NCBI RefSeq assembly: GCF_048773025.1 | Contig: NC_133569.1 | Span: 6,324,001-6,388,000 of the forward strand | Length of the DNA stretch: 64,000 bases | Origin: Camelus bactrianus | Lineage: Eukaryota > Chordata > Mammalia > Artiodactyla > Camelidae | Reading direction: 5' to 3' | Part shown: in pieces, positions 24,644-38,079 of the stretch | Layout: the number at the start of each line of letters is the position of its first letter | Numbering within the stretch: position 1 is the stretch's first letter | The notes under the pieces: model-generated | Database searches by the model: none | Seen by the model: only the letters and a program-made list of their open reading frames with translations | What the model was told of the DNA's origin: nothing | Program-made: the position numbers and the translations under genes

Positions 24644-27133
24644 TAGCTTGTTGGGAACACAAAGTTTCTCTTCAGTTGCAATCTCCACTCCATACATTTA
24701 TATGGGGAGGAACTAGCTCCAACTCGGTTCTACAGTGAAAACTGCAGGAACTTCAAACGGGCACTAGGAAACAGACTGAGAAACCAGAGTAATATTTTCT
24801 CCTGCAACCCGTTCCCTTTGTGCTAGTTGAACGAACGTCTCTCCTCATGCTCAGTTCTGAGAGATAAGTGTGTGTGAAAGCCGTCCTTCACCTAGCTTGT
24901 TAGGAATACAAAGTTTCTCTTCAGTTGCAAACTCCACTCGATACATATATATGGGGAGGTACTAGCTCCAACTCGGTTTTACAGTGAAAACTGCAGGAAC
25001 TTCAAACCGGCACTAGGAAACAGACTGAGAAACCAGAGTAAAAGTTTCTCCTGCAACCCGTTCCCTTTGTGCTAGATGAACGAACATCTCTCCACATGCT
25101 CAGTTCTGAGAGATAAGTGTGTGTGAAAGCCGTCCTTCACCTAGCTTGTTAGGAATACAAAGTTTCTCTTCAGTTGCAAACTCCACTCCATACATATATA
25201 TGCGGGGGTACTAGCTCCAACTCGGTTTTATAGTGAAAACTGCAGGAAATTCAAACCGGCACTAGGAAACAGACTAAGAAACCAGAGTAAAAGTTTCTCC
25301 TGCAACCCGTTCCCTTTGTGCTAGATGAACGAACGTCTCTCCACATGCTCAGTTCTGAGAGATAAGTGTGTGTGAAAGCCGTCCTTCACCTAGCTTGTTG
25401 GGAACACAAAGATTGTCTGCAGTTGCAAACTTCACTCCATACACATATATGGGGAGGAACAAGCTACAACTCGGTTTTACAGTGAAAACTGCAGGAACTT
25501 CAAACCGGCACTAGGAAACAGACTGAGAAACCAGAGTAAAAGTTTCCCCTGCAACCCGTTCCCTTTGTGCTAGATGAACGAACGTCTCTCCACTTGCTCA
25601 TTTCTGAGAGATAAGTGTGTGTGAAAGCCGTCCTTCACCTAGCTTGTTGGGAACACAAAGTTTCTCTTCAGTTGCAAACTCCACTCCATAAATATATATG
25701 GGGAGGTACTAGCTCCAACTCGGTTTTACAGTGAAAACTGCAGGAACTTCAAACCGGCACTAGGAAACAGACTGAGAAACCAGAGTAAAAGTTTCTCCTG
25801 CAACCCGTTCCCCTTGTGCTAGATGAACGAACGTCTCTCCACATGCTCAGTTCTGAGAGATAATTGTGTGTGAAAGCCGTCCTTCACCTAGCTTGTTGGG
25901 AACACAAACTTTCTCTTCTGTTGCAAACACCACTCCATACATATATATGGGGAGGTACTAGCTCCAACTCGGTTTTACAGTGAAAACTGCAGGAACTTCA
26001 AACCGGCACTAGGAAACAGACTGAGAACCCGGAGTAAAAGTTTCTCCTGCAACCCGTTCCCTTTGTGCTAGATAAACGAACGTCTCTCCACATGCTCAGT
26101 TCTGAGAGATAAGTGTGTGTGAAAGCCGACCTTCACCTAGCTTGTTAGGAATACAAAGATTCTCTTCAGTAGCAAACTCCACTCCATTCATATACATGCG
26201 GAGGTACTAGCTCCAACTCGGTTTTATAGTGAAAACTACAGGAACTTCAAATCGGCACTAGGAAACAGACTGAGAAACCAGAGTAAAAGGTTCTCCTGCA
26301 ACCCGTTCCCTTTGTGCTAGATGAACGAACGTCTCTCCACATGCTCAGTTCTGAGAGATAAGTGTGTGTGAAAGCCGTCCTTCACATAGCTTGTTGGGAA
26401 CACAAAGTTTCTCTTCAGTTGCAAACTCCACTCCATACATATATATGGGGAGGAACTAGCTCCAACTCGGTTCTACAGTGAAAACAGCAGGAACTTCAAA
26501 CCGGCACTAGTAAACAGACTGAGAAACCAGAGTAAAAGTTTCTCCTGCAACCCGTTCCCTTTGTGCTAGATGAACGAACGTCTCTCCACATGCTCAGTTC
26601 TGAGAGATAAGTGTGTGTGAAAGCCGTCCTTCACCTAGCTTGTAGGGAACACAAAGTTTCTCTTCAGTTGCAAACTCCACTCCTTACATATTTATGGGGA
26701 GGTACTAGCACCAACTCGGTTTTACAGTGAAAACTGCAGGAACTTCAAACCGACACATGGAAACAGACTGAGAGACCAGAGTAAAAGGTTCTACTGCAAC
26801 CCGTTCCCTTTGTGCTAGATGAACGAACGACCCTCCACATGCTCAGTTCTGAGAGATAAGTGTGTTTGAAAGCCGTTCTTCACTTATCTTGTTAGGAATA
26901 CAAAGTTTCTCTTCTGTTGCAAACTCCACTCCATACATATATATACGGAGGTACTAGCTCCAACTCGGTTTTATAGTGAAAACTGCAGGAACTTCAAACC
27001 GGCACTAGGAAACAGACTGAGAAACCAGAGTAATAGTTTCTCCTGCAACCCGTTCCCTTTGTGCTAGATGAACGAACGTCTCTCCACATGCTCAGTTCTG
27101 AGAGATAAGTGTTTGTGAAAGCCGTACTTCACC
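24644..27133 (+). repeat. 10-monomer HOR (2490 bp), copy 2
   Basis: The copy has the same length as copy 1 and is nearly identical. Differences I noticed are few: taatattttc for taatagtttc, cacctagc for caccttgc near 25639, gtgtgtgtg for gtgtttgtg near 26364 and cttctgttg for cttcagttg near 26911. The absence of length change over 2490 bp and the low divergence make this one of the youngest events in the window. The array changes at 27134. Confidence 0.95.
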
Positions 27134-30121
27134 TAGCTTGTTGGGAACACTAAGTATCTCTTCAGTTGCAAACTCCACTCCATACATATATATGGGGAGG
27201 AACTAGCTCCAAATCGGTTTTACAGTGAAAACTGCAGGAACATCAAACCGGCACTAGGAAACAGACTGAGAAACCAGAGTAAAAGTTTCTCCTGCAACCC
27301 GTTCCTTTTGTGCTAGATGAACGAACGTCTCTCCACATGCTCAGTTCTGAGAGATAAGTGTGTGTGAAAGCAGTCCTTCACCTAGCTTGTTGGGAACACA
27401 AAGTTTCTCTTCAGTTGCAAACTCCACTCCATACACATATATGGGGAGGAACAAGCTCCAACTCGGTTTTACAGTGAAAACTGAAGGAACTTCAAACCGG
27501 CACTAGGAAAAAGACTGAGAAACCAGAGTAAAAGTTTCTCCTGCAACCCTATCCCTTTGTGCTAGATGAACGAACGTCTCTCCACATGTTCAGTTCTGAG
27601 AGATAATTGTGTGTGAAAGCCGTCCTTCAACTAGCTTGTTGGGAACACAAAGTTTCTCTTCAGTTGCAAACTCCACTCCATACATATATATGGGGAGGTA
27701 GAAGCACCAACTCGGTTTTACAGTGAAAAGTGCAGGAACTTCAAACCGACACTAGGAAACAGACATAGAAACCAGAGTTAAAGTTTCTCCTGCTACCCGT
27801 TCCCTTTGTGCTAGATGAACGAACGTCTCTCTACATGCTCAGTTCTGAGAGATAAATGTGTGTGAAAGCCGTCCTTCACCTTGCTTGTTGGGAACACAAA
27901 GTTTCTGTTCATTTCCAAACTCCACTCGATACATACATATGGGGAGGTACTAGCTCCAACTCGGTTTTACAGTGAAAACTGCAGGAAATTCAAACCGGCA
28001 CTAGGAAACAGACTGAGAAACCAGAGTAAAAGTTTCTCCTGCAAACCGTTCCGTTTGTGCTAGATGAACAAACGTCTCTCCACATGCTCAGTTCTGAGGG
28101 ATAATTGTGTGTGAAAGCCGTCCTTCACCTAGCTTGTTGGGAAAACAAACTTTCTCTTCAGTTGCAAACTCCAATCCATACATATACATGGGGAGGTACT
28201 AGCTCCAACTCGGTTTTACAGTGAAAACTGCAGGAACTTCAAACCGGCACTAGGAAACAGACTGAGAAACCAGAGTAAAAGTTTCTCCTGCAACCCGTTC
28301 CCTTTGTGCTAGATGAACGAACGTCTCTCCACATGCTCAGTTCTGAGAGATAAGTGTGTGTGAAAGCCGTCCTTCACCTAGCTTGTTAGGAATACAAAGT
28401 TTCTCTTCTGTTTCAAACTCCACTCCATACATATATATGCGGAGGTACTAGCTCCAACTCGGTTTTATAGTGAAAACTACAGGATCTTCATACAGCAACT
28501 AGGAAACAGACTGAGAAACCAGAGTAAAAGTTTCTCCTGCAACCCTTTCCCTTTGTGCTAGATGAACGAACGTCTCTCCACATGCTCAGTTCTGAGAGAT
28601 AAGTGTGTGTGAAAGCCGTCCTTCACCTAGCTTGTTGGGAACACAAAGTTTCTCTTCAGATGCAAACTCCACTCCATACATATTTATGGGGAGGAACTAG
28701 CTCCAACTCGGTTCTACAGTGAAAACTGCAGGAACTTCAAACCGGCACTAGGAAACAGACTGAGAAACCAGAGTAAAAGTTTCTCCTGCAACCCGTTCCC
28801 TTTGTGCTAGATGAACGAACGTCTCTCCACATGCTCAGTTCTGAGAGATAAGTGTGTATGAAAGCCGTCCTTCACCTAGCTTGTTGGGAACACAAAGATT
28901 CTATTCAGTTGCAAACTCCACTCCATACATATTTATGGGGAGGTATTAGCTCCAACTCGGTTTTACAGTGAAAACTGCAGGAACTTCAAACCGGCACTAG
29001 GAAACAGACTGAGAAACCAGAGTAAAAGTTTCTCCTACAACCCGTTCCCTTTGTGCTAGATGAACGAAAGACTCTCCATATGCTCAGTTCTGAGAGATAA
29101 GTGTGTGTTAAAGCCGTTCTTCACCTAGCTTGTTAGGAATACAAAGTTTCTCTTCAGTTGCAAACTCCACTCCATACATATATATACGGAGGTACTAGGT
29201 CCAACTCGGTTTTATAGTGAAAACTGCAGGAACTTCAAACCGGCACTAGGAAACAGACTGAGAAACCAGAGTAAAAGTTTCTCCTGCAACCCGTTCCCTT
29301 TGTGCTAGATGAACGAACGTCTCTCCACATGCTCAGTTCTGAGAGATAAGTGTGTGTGAAAGCCGTCTTTCACCTAGCTTGTTGGGAACACAAAGTATCT
29401 CTTCAGTTGCAAACTCCACTCCATACATATATATGGGGAGGAACTAGCTCCAACTCGGTTCTACAGTGAAAACTGCAGGAACTTCAAACCGGCACTAGGA
29501 AACAGACTGAGAAACCAGAGTAAAAGTTTGTCCTGCAACCCGTTCCTTTTGTGCTAGATGAACGAACGTCTCTCCACATGCTCAGTTCTGAGGTACAAGT
29601 GTGTGTGAAAGCCGTCCTTCACCTAGCTTGTTGGGAACACAAAGTTTCTCTTCAGTTGCAAACTTCACTTCATACATATATATGGGGTGGAACTACCTCC
29701 AACAAGGTTTTACAGTGAAAACTGCAGGAACTTCAAACCGGCACTAGGAAACAGTCTGAGAAACCAGAGTAAAAGTTTCTCCTGCAACCCGTTCCCTTTG
29801 TGCTAGATGAACGAACGTCTCTCCACATGCTCAGTTCTGAGAGATAAGTGTGTGTGAAAGCCGTCCTTCACCTAGCTTGTTGGGAACACAAAGTTTCTCT
29901 TCAGTTGCAAACTCCACTCCATACATATTTATGGGGAGTTACTAGCTCCAACTCGGTTTTACAGTGAAAACTGCAGGAACTTCAAACAGGCACAGGGAAA
30001 CTGACTGAGAATCCAGAGTAAAAGTTTCACCTGCAACACGTTCACTTTGTGCTAGATGAACGAACGTCTCTCCACATGCTCAGTTCTGAGAGATAATTGT
30101 GTGTGAAAGCCGTCCTTCACC
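27134..30121 (+). repeat. Loosely ordered monomers with an a-b-d-e run
   Basis: Twelve monomers. A g unit (aagtatctc) starts at 27134 after an f unit. Subtype a (ctcgata, gcaaaccgttccg, gataattg) lies near 27883, b (acaaactttc) near 28131, d (ggaatac, gcggagg, actacagg) near 28380 and e (ggaac, ttctacag) near 28629. An f unit at 29126 is followed by g at 29375. The order is the ancestral one with c missing. No other sequence is present. Confidence 0.82.
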
Positions 30122-32111
30122 TAGCTTGTTGGGAACACAAACTTTCTCTTCAGTTGCAAACTCCACTCCATACATATATATCGGGAGGTACTAGCTCCAA
30201 CTCGAATTTACAGTGAAAACTGCAGGAACTTCAAACCGACACTAGGAAACAGACTGAGAATCCAGAGTTAAAGTTTCTCCTGCAAACCGTTCCCTTTTTG
30301 CTAGATGAACGAACGTCTCTCCACATGCTCAGTTCTGAGAGATAATTGTGTGTGAAAGCCGTCCTTCACCTAGCTTGTTGGGAACACAAAGTTCTCTTCA
30401 GTTGCAAACTCCACTCCATACATATATATGGGGAGGAACTAGCTCCAACTCGGTTTTACAGTGAAAACTGCAGGAACTTCAAACCGGCACTAGGAAACAG
30501 ACTGAGAAACCAGAGTAAAAGTTTCTCCTGCAACCCGATCCCTTTGTGCTAGATGAACGAACGTCTCTCCACATGCTCAGTTCTGAGACATATGTGTGTG
30601 TGAAAGCCGTCCTTCCCCTATCTTTTTGGGAACACAAACTTTCTCTTCAATTGCAAACTCCACTCCATACATATATATGGGGAGGTACTAGCTCCAACTC
30701 GGTTTTACAGTGAAAACTGCAGGAACTTCAAACCGACACTAGGAAACAGACTGAGAAACCAGAGTTAAAGTTTCTCCTGCAACCCGTTCCCTTTGTGCTA
30801 GATGAACGAACATCTATCCACATGCTCAGTTCTGAGAGATAAGTGTGTGTGAAAGCCGTCCTTCACCTAGCTTTTTGGGAACACAAAGTTTCTCCTCAGT
30901 TGCAATCTCCAATCGATACATATATATGGGGAGGTACTAGCTCCAACTCGGTTTTACAGTGAAAACTGAAGGAACTTCAAACCGGCACTAGGAAACAGAC
31001 TGAGAAACCAGAGTAAAAGTTTCTCCTGCAAACCGTTCGGTTTGTGCTAGATGAACGAACGTCTCTCCACATGCTCAGTTCTGAGAGATAATTGTGTGTG
31101 AAAGCCGTCCTTCAACTAGCTTGTTGGGAACACAAACTTTCTCTTCAGTTGCAAACTCCACTCCATACATATATATGGGGAGGTACTAGCTCCAACTCGG
31201 TTTTACAGTGAAAACTGCAGGAACTTCAAACCGGCACTAGGAAACAGACTGAGAAACCAGAGTAAAAGTTTCTCCTGCATCCCGTTCCCTTTGTGCTAGA
31301 TGAACGAACGTCTCTCCACATGCTCAGTTCTGAGAGATAAGTGTGTGTTAAAGCCGAACTTCTCCTAGCTTGTTAGGAATACAAAGATTCTCTTCAGTTG
31401 CAAACTCCAATCCATACATATATATGCGGAGGTTCTAGCTCCAACTCGGTTTTATAGTGAAAACTACAGGAACTTCAAACCGGCACTAGGAAACAGACTA
31501 AGAAACCAGAGTAAAAGGTTCTCCTGCAACCCGTTCCCTTTGTGCTAGATGAATGAACGTCTCTCCACATGCTCAGTTCTGAGAGAAAAGTGTGTGTGAA
31601 AGCCGTCCTTCACCTAGCTTGTTGGGAACACAAAGTTTCTCTTCAGTTGCAAACTCCACTCCATACATATATATGGGGAGGAACAAGCTCCAACTCGGTT
31701 CTACAGTGAAAACTGCAGGAACTTCAAACCGGCACTAGGAAACAGACTGAGAAACCAGAGTAAAGTTTCTCATGCAACCCGTACCCTTTGTGATAGATGA
31801 ACGAACTTCTCTCCACATGCTCATTTCTGAGAGATAAGTGTGTGTGAAAGCCGACCTTCACCTAGCTTGTTGGGAACACACAGTTTCTCCACAGTTGCAA
31901 ACTCCACTCCATACATATATATGCGGAGGTACAAGCTCCAACTCGGTTTTACAGTGAAAATTGCAGGAACTTCAAACCGGCACTAGGAAAAAGACTGAGA
32001 AACCAGAGTAAAAGTTTCTCCTGCAACCCGTTCCCTTTGTGCTAGATGAACGAACGTCTCTCCACATGCTCAGTTCTGAGAGATAAGTGTGTGTGAAAGC
32101 CGTCCTTCACC
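30122..32111 (+). repeat. 9-monomer family (R), copy I, 8 monomers
   Basis: I label the family R1 to R9. R1 has atcgggagg and ctcgaatttac; R2 has agttctcttc and cccgatcc; R3 has cccctatctttttggg; R4 has ctcgat-type ccaatcgata, ctgaagg and cgttcgg; R5/6 is one monomer with gcatcccg; R7 has gaacttctcctag and gaatgaacg; R8 has ggaacaag and tctcatgc; R9 has cacagtttctccacag and aaaaagactg. Compared with copies III and V, one monomer between R5 and R6 is absent. Confidence 0.9.
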
Positions 32112-33852
32112 TAGCTTGTTGGGAACACAAACTTTCTCTTCAGTTGCAAACTCCACTCCATACATATATATCGGGAGGTACTAGCTCCAACTCGAATTTA
32201 CAGTGAAAACTGCAGGAACTTCAAACCGACACTAGGAAACAGACTGAGAATCCAGAGTTAAAGTTTCTCCTGCAAACCGTTCCCTTTTTGCTAGATGAAC
32301 GAACGTCTCTCCACATGCTCAGTTCTGAGAGATAATTGTGTGTGAAAGCCGTCCTTCACCTAGCTTGTTGGGAACACAAAGTTCTCTTCAGTTGCAAACT
32401 CCACTCCATACATATATATGGGGAGGTACTAGCTCCAACTCGGTTTTACAGTGAAAACTGCAGGAACTTCAAACCGACACTAGGAAACAGACTGAGAAAC
32501 CAGAGTTAAAGTTTCTCCTGCAACCCGTTCCCTTTGTGCTAGATGAACGAACATCTATCCACATGCTCAGTTCTGAGAGATAAGTGTGTGTGAAAGCCGT
32601 CCTTCACCTAGCTTTTTGGGAACACAAAGTTTCTCCTCAGTTGCAATCTCCAATCGATACATATATATGGGGAGGTACTAGCTCCAACTCGGTTTTACAG
32701 TGAAAACTGAAGGAACTTCAAACCGGCACTAGGAAACAGACTGAGAAACCAGAGTAAAAGTTTCTCCTGCAAACCGTTCGGTTTGTGCTAGATGAACGAA
32801 CGTCTCTCCACATGCTCAGTTCTGAGAGATAATTGTGTGTGAAAGCCGTCCTTCAACTAGCTTGTTGGGAACACAAACTTTCTCTTCAGTTGCAAACTCC
32901 AGTCCATACATATATATGGGGAGGTACTAGCTCCAACTCGGTTTTACAGTGAAAACTGCAGGAACTTCAAACCGGCACTAGGAAACAGACTGAGAAACCA
33001 GAGTAAAAGTTTCTCCTGCATCCCGTTCCCTTTGTGCTAGATGAACGAACGTCTCCCCACATGCTCAGTTCTGAGAGATAAGTGTGTGTGAAAGCCGAAC
33101 TTCTCCTAGCTTGTTAGGAATACAAAGATTCTCTTCAGTTGCAAACTCCAATCCATACATATATATGCGGAGGTTCTAGCTCCAACTCGGTTTTATAGTG
33201 AAAACTACAGGAACTTCAAACCGGCACTAGGAAACAGACTAAGAAACCAGAGTAAAAGTTTCTCCTGCAACCCGTTCCCTTTGTGCTAGATGAATGAACG
33301 TCTCTCCACATGCTCAGTTCTGAGAGAAAAGTGTGTGTGAAAGCCGTCCTTCACCTAGCTTGTTGGGAACACAAAGTTTCTCTTCAGTTGCAAACTCCAC
33401 TCCATACATATATATGGGGAGGAACAAGCTCCAACTCGGTTCTACAGTGAAAACGGCAGGAACTTCAAACCGGCACTAGGAAACAGACTGAGAAACCAGA
33501 GTAAAGTTTCTCATGCAACCCGTACCCTTTGTGATAGATGAACGAACTTCTCTCCACATGCTCATTTCTGAGAGATAAGTGTGTGTGAAAGCCGACCTTC
33601 ACCTAGCTTGTTGGGAACACACAGTTTCTCCACAGTTGCAAACTCCACTCCATACATATATATGCGGAGGTACAAGCTCCAACTCGGTTTTACAGTGAAA
33701 ATTGCAGGAACTTCAAACCGGCACTAGGAAAAAGACTGAGAAACCAGAGTAAAAATTTCTCCTGCAACCCGTTCCCTTTGTGCTAGATGAACGAACGTCT
33801 CTCCACATGCTCAGTTCTGAGAGATAAGTGTGTGTGAAAGCCGTCCTTCACC
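32112..33852 (+). repeat. 9-monomer family (R), copy II, 7 monomers
   Basis: The order is as in copy I but a further monomer is missing: R2 and R3 are merged into one 248-bp unit at 32361-32608. Start-to-start distance is 1741 bp against 1990 bp for copy I, a difference of one monomer. Elsewhere the copies agree in their rare variants (cgttcgg, acatctatcc, gaatgaacg, cacagtttctccac). Confidence 0.9.
32361..32608 (+). repeat. Hybrid monomer R2/R3
   Basis: The first part carries R2 marks (agttctcttcag at about 32377). The rest carries R3 marks (ggtac, cgacac, gttaaag, acatctatcc). The switch lies between about 32389 and 32420, where the two parents are identical. This is the signature of an exchange between adjacent monomers that removed one 249-bp step. 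Intact R2-R3 pairs are seen at 30371-30868 and in copies III, IV and V. Confidence 0.87.
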
Positions 33853-35841
33853 TAGCTTGTTGGGAACACAAACTTTCTCTTCAGTTGCAAACTCCACTCC
33901 ATACATATATATCGGGAGGTACTAGCTCCAACTCGAATTTACAGTGAAAACTGCAGGAACTTCAAACCGACACTAGGAAACAGACTGAGAATCCAGAGTT
34001 AAAGTTTCTCCTGCAAACCGTTCCCTTTTTGCTAGATGAACGAACGTCTCTCCACATGCTCAGTTCTGAGAGATAATTGTGTGTGAAAGCCGTCCTTCAC
34101 CTAGCTTGTTGGGAACACAAAGTTCTCTTCAGTTGCAAACTCCACTCCATACATATATATGGGGAGGAACTAGCTCCAACTCGGTTTTACAGTGAAAACT
34201 GCAGGAACTTCAAACCGGCACTAGGAAACAGACTGAGAAACCAGAGTAAAAGTTTCTCCTGCAACCCGATCCCTTTGTGCTAGATGAACGAACGTCTCTC
34301 CACATGCTCAGTTCTGAGAGATATGTGTGTGTGAAAGCCGTCTTTCCCCTATCTTTTTGGGAACACAAACTTTCTCTTCAATTGCAAACTCCACTCCATA
34401 CATATATATGGGGAGGTACTAGCTCCAACTCGGTTTTACAGTGAAAACTGCAGGAACTTCAAACCGACACTAGGAAACAGACTGAGAAACCAGAGTTAAA
34501 GTTTCTCCTGCAACCCGTTCCCTTTGTGCTAGATGAACGAACATCTATCCACATGCTCAGTTCTGAGAGATAAGTGTGTGTGAAAGCCGTCCTTCACCTA
34601 GCTTTTTGGGAACACAAAGTTTCTCCTCAGTTGCAATCTCCAATCGATACATATATATGGGGAGGTACTAGCTCCAACTCGGTTTTACAGTGAAAACTGA
34701 AGGAACTTCAAACCGACACTAGGAAACAGACTGAGAAACCAGAGTAAATGTTTCTCCTGCAAACCGTTCGGTTTGTGCTAGATGAACGAACGTCTCTCCA
34801 CATGCTCAGTTCTGAGAGATAATTGTGTGTGAAAGCCGTCCTTCAACTAGCTTGTTGGGAACACAAACTTTCTCTTCAGTTGCAAACTCCACTCCATACA
34901 TATATATGGGGAGGTACTAGCTCCAACTCGGTTTTACAGTGAAAACTGCAGGAACTTCAAACCGACCCTAGGAAACAGACATAGAAACCAGAGTTAAAGT
35001 TTTTCCTGCAACCCGTTCCCTTGTGCTAGATGAACGAACGTCTCTCAACATGCTCAGTTCTAAGAGATAAGTGTGTGTGAAAGCCGTACTTCACCTAGCT
35101 TGTTGGGAACACAAAGTTTCTCTTCAGTTGCAAACTCCACTCCATACATATATATGGGGAGGTACTACCTCCAACTCGTTTTTACTGTGAAAACTGCAGG
35201 AACTTCAAACCGGCACTAGGAAACAGACTGAGAAACCAGAGTAAAAGTTTCTCCTGCATCCCGTTCCCTTTGTGCTAGATGAACGAACGTCTCTCCACAT
35301 GCTCAGTTCTGAGAGATAAGTGTGTGTGAAAGCCGAACTTCTCCTAGCTTGTTAGGAATACAAAGATTCTCTACAGTTGCAAACTCCAATCCATACATAT
35401 ATATGCGGAGGTACTAGCTCCAACTCGGTTTTATAGGGAAAACTACAGGAACTTCAAACCGGCACTAGGAAACAGACTAAGAAACCAGAGTAAAAGGTTC
35501 TCCTGCAACCCGTTCCCTTTGTGCTAGATGAATGAACGTCTCTCCACATGCTCAGTTCTGAGAGAAAAGTGTGTGTGAAAGCCGTCCTTCACCTAGCTTG
35601 TTGGGAACACAAAGTTTCTCTTCAGTTGCAAACTCCACTCCATACATATATATGGGGAGGAACAAGCTCCAACTCGGTTCTACAGTGAAAACTGCAGGAA
35701 CTTCAAACCGGCACTAGGAAACAGACTGAGAAACCAGAGTAAAGTTTCTCATGCAACCCGTACACTTTGTGATAGATGAACGAACTTCTCTCCACATGCT
35801 CATTTCTGAGAGATAAGTGTGTGTGAAAGCCGACCTTCACC
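33853..35841 (+). repeat. 9-monomer family (R), copy III, R1 to R8
   Basis: Both R5 (cgaccctagg, cagacatag, ctctcaacatg) and R6 (tactacctcc, ctcgtttttactg, gcatcccg) are present, so this copy shows the fuller unit. R4 to R8 at 34599-35841 follow the a-b-c-d-e order of subtypes. R9 starts at 35842 with its cacagtttctccacag mark but then switches to another monomer type, ending the regular repeat. Confidence 0.9.
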
Positions 35842-38079
35842 TAGCTTGTTGGGAACACACAGTTTCTCCACAGTTGCAAACTCCACTCGTTACATATATA
35901 TGGGGAGGTATTAGCTCCAACTCGGTTTTACAGTGAAAACTGCAGGAACTTCAAACCGGCACTAGGAAACAGACTGAGAAACCAGAGTAAAAGTTTCTCC
36001 TGCAACCCGTTCCTTTGTGCTAGATGAACGAACGACTCTCCACATGCTCAGTTCTGAGAGATAAGTGTGTGTGAAAGCCGTCCTTCACCTAGCTTGTTAG
36101 GAATACAAAGTTTCTCTTCAGTTGCAAACTCCACTCCATACATATATATGCGGAGGTACAAGCTCCAACTCGGTTTTACAGTGAAAATTGCAGGAACTTC
36201 AAACCGGCACTAGGAAAAAGACTGAGAAACCAGAGTAAAAGTTTCTCCTGCAACCCGTTCCCTTTGTGCTAGATGAACGAACGTCTCTCCACATGCTCAG
36301 TTCTGAGAGATAAGTGTGTGTGAAAGCCATCCTTCACCTAGCTTGTTGGGAACACAAAGTTTCTCTTCAGTTGCAAACTCCACTCGATACATATATATGG
36401 GGTGGTACTAGCTCCAACTCGGTTTTACAGTGAAAACTGCAGGAACTTCAAACCGGCACTAGGAAACAGACTGAGAAACCAGAGTAAAAGTTCTCCTGCA
36501 AACCGTTCCGTTTGTGCTAGATGAACGAACGTCTCTCCACATGCTCAGTTCTGAGAGATAATTGTGTGTGAAAGCCGTCCTTCACCTAGCTTGTTGGGAA
36601 CACAAAGTTTCTCTTCAGTTGCAAACTCCACTCCATACATATATATGGGGAGGTACTAGCTCCAACTCGGTTTTACAGTGAAAACTGCAGGAACTTCAAA
36701 CCGACACTAGGAAACAGAATGAGAAACCAGAGTAAAAGTTTCACCTGCAAACCGTTCCCTTTGTGCTAGATGAAAGAACGTCTCTCCACATGCTCAGTTC
36801 TGAGAGATAAGTGTGTGTGAAAGCCGTCCTTCACCTAGCTTGTTGGGAACACAAAGTTTCTCTTCCGTTGCAAACTCCAATCCATACATATATATGCGGA
36901 GGTACTAGCTCCAACTCGGTTCTACAGTGAAAACTGCAGGAACTTCAAACCGGCACTAGGAAACAGACTGAGAAACCAGAGTAAAAGTTTCTCCTGCAAC
37001 CCATTCCCTTTGTGCTAGATGAACGAACGTCTCTCCACATGCTCAGTTCTGAGAGATATGTGTGTGTGAAAGCCGTCCTTCACCTTGCTTGTTGGGAACA
37101 CAAAGTTTCTCTTCAGTTGCAAACTCCACTCCATACATATTTATGGGGAGTTACTAGCTCCAACTCTGTTTTACAGTGAAAACTGCAGGAACTTCAAACC
37201 GGCAGTAGGAAACAGACCGAGAAACCAGAGTAAAAATTTCTCCTGCAACCCATTCCCTTTGTGCTAGATGAACGAACGACTCTCCACATGCTCAGTTCTG
37301 AGAGATAAGTGTGTGTGAAAGCCGTCCTTCACCTAGCTTGTTAGGAATACAAAGTTTCTCTTCAGTTGCAAACCCCACTCCATACATATATATACGGAGG
37401 TACTAGCTCCAACTCGGTTTTATAGAGAAAACTGCAGGAACTTCAAACCGGCACTAGGAAACAGACTGAGAAACCAGAGTAAAAGTTTCTCCTGCAAACC
37501 GTTCCCTTTGTGCTACATGAACGAACGTCTCTCCACATGCTCAGTTCTGAGTGATAAGTGTGTGTGAAAGCCGTCCTTCACCTAGCTTGTTGGGAACACA
37601 AAGTATCTCCTCAGTTGCAAACTCCACTCCATACATATATAAGGGGAGGAACTAGCTCCAACTCGGTTTTACAGTGAAAACTGCAGGAACTTCAAACCGG
37701 CACTAGGAAACAGACTGAGAAACCAGAGTAAAAGGTTCTCCTGCAACCGTTCCTTTTGTGCTAGATGAACGAACGTCTCTCCACATGCTCAGTTCTGAGA
37801 GATAAGTGTGTGTGAAAGCCGTCCTTCACCTAGCTTGTTGGGAACACAAAGTTTCTCTTCAGTTGCAAAATCCACTCGATACATATATATGGGGAGGTAC
37901 TAGCTCCAACTCGGTTTTACAGTGAAAACTGCAGGAACTTCAAACCGGCACTAGGAAACAGACTGAGAAACCAGAGTAAAAGTTTCTCCTGCAAACCGTT
38001 CCGTTTGTGCTAGATGAACGAACGTCTCTCCACATGCTCAGTTCTGAGAGATAATTGTGTGTGAAAGCCGTCCTTCACC
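35842..38079 (+). repeat. Mixed monomers with f-g-a run (left copy of large duplication)
   Basis: Nine monomers. The unit at 35842 starts like R9 and continues as a ctcgtta monomer with cccgttcctttg and acgactctcc. A unit with ggggtggtac near 36339 is followed by one with cagaatgag. Subtype f (ggaatac, tacggagg, ttttatag) sits at 37334, g (aagtatctc, tataagggg) at 37583 and a (aaaatccactcgata) at 37831. All of these recur 9696 bp to the right. Confidence 0.87.
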
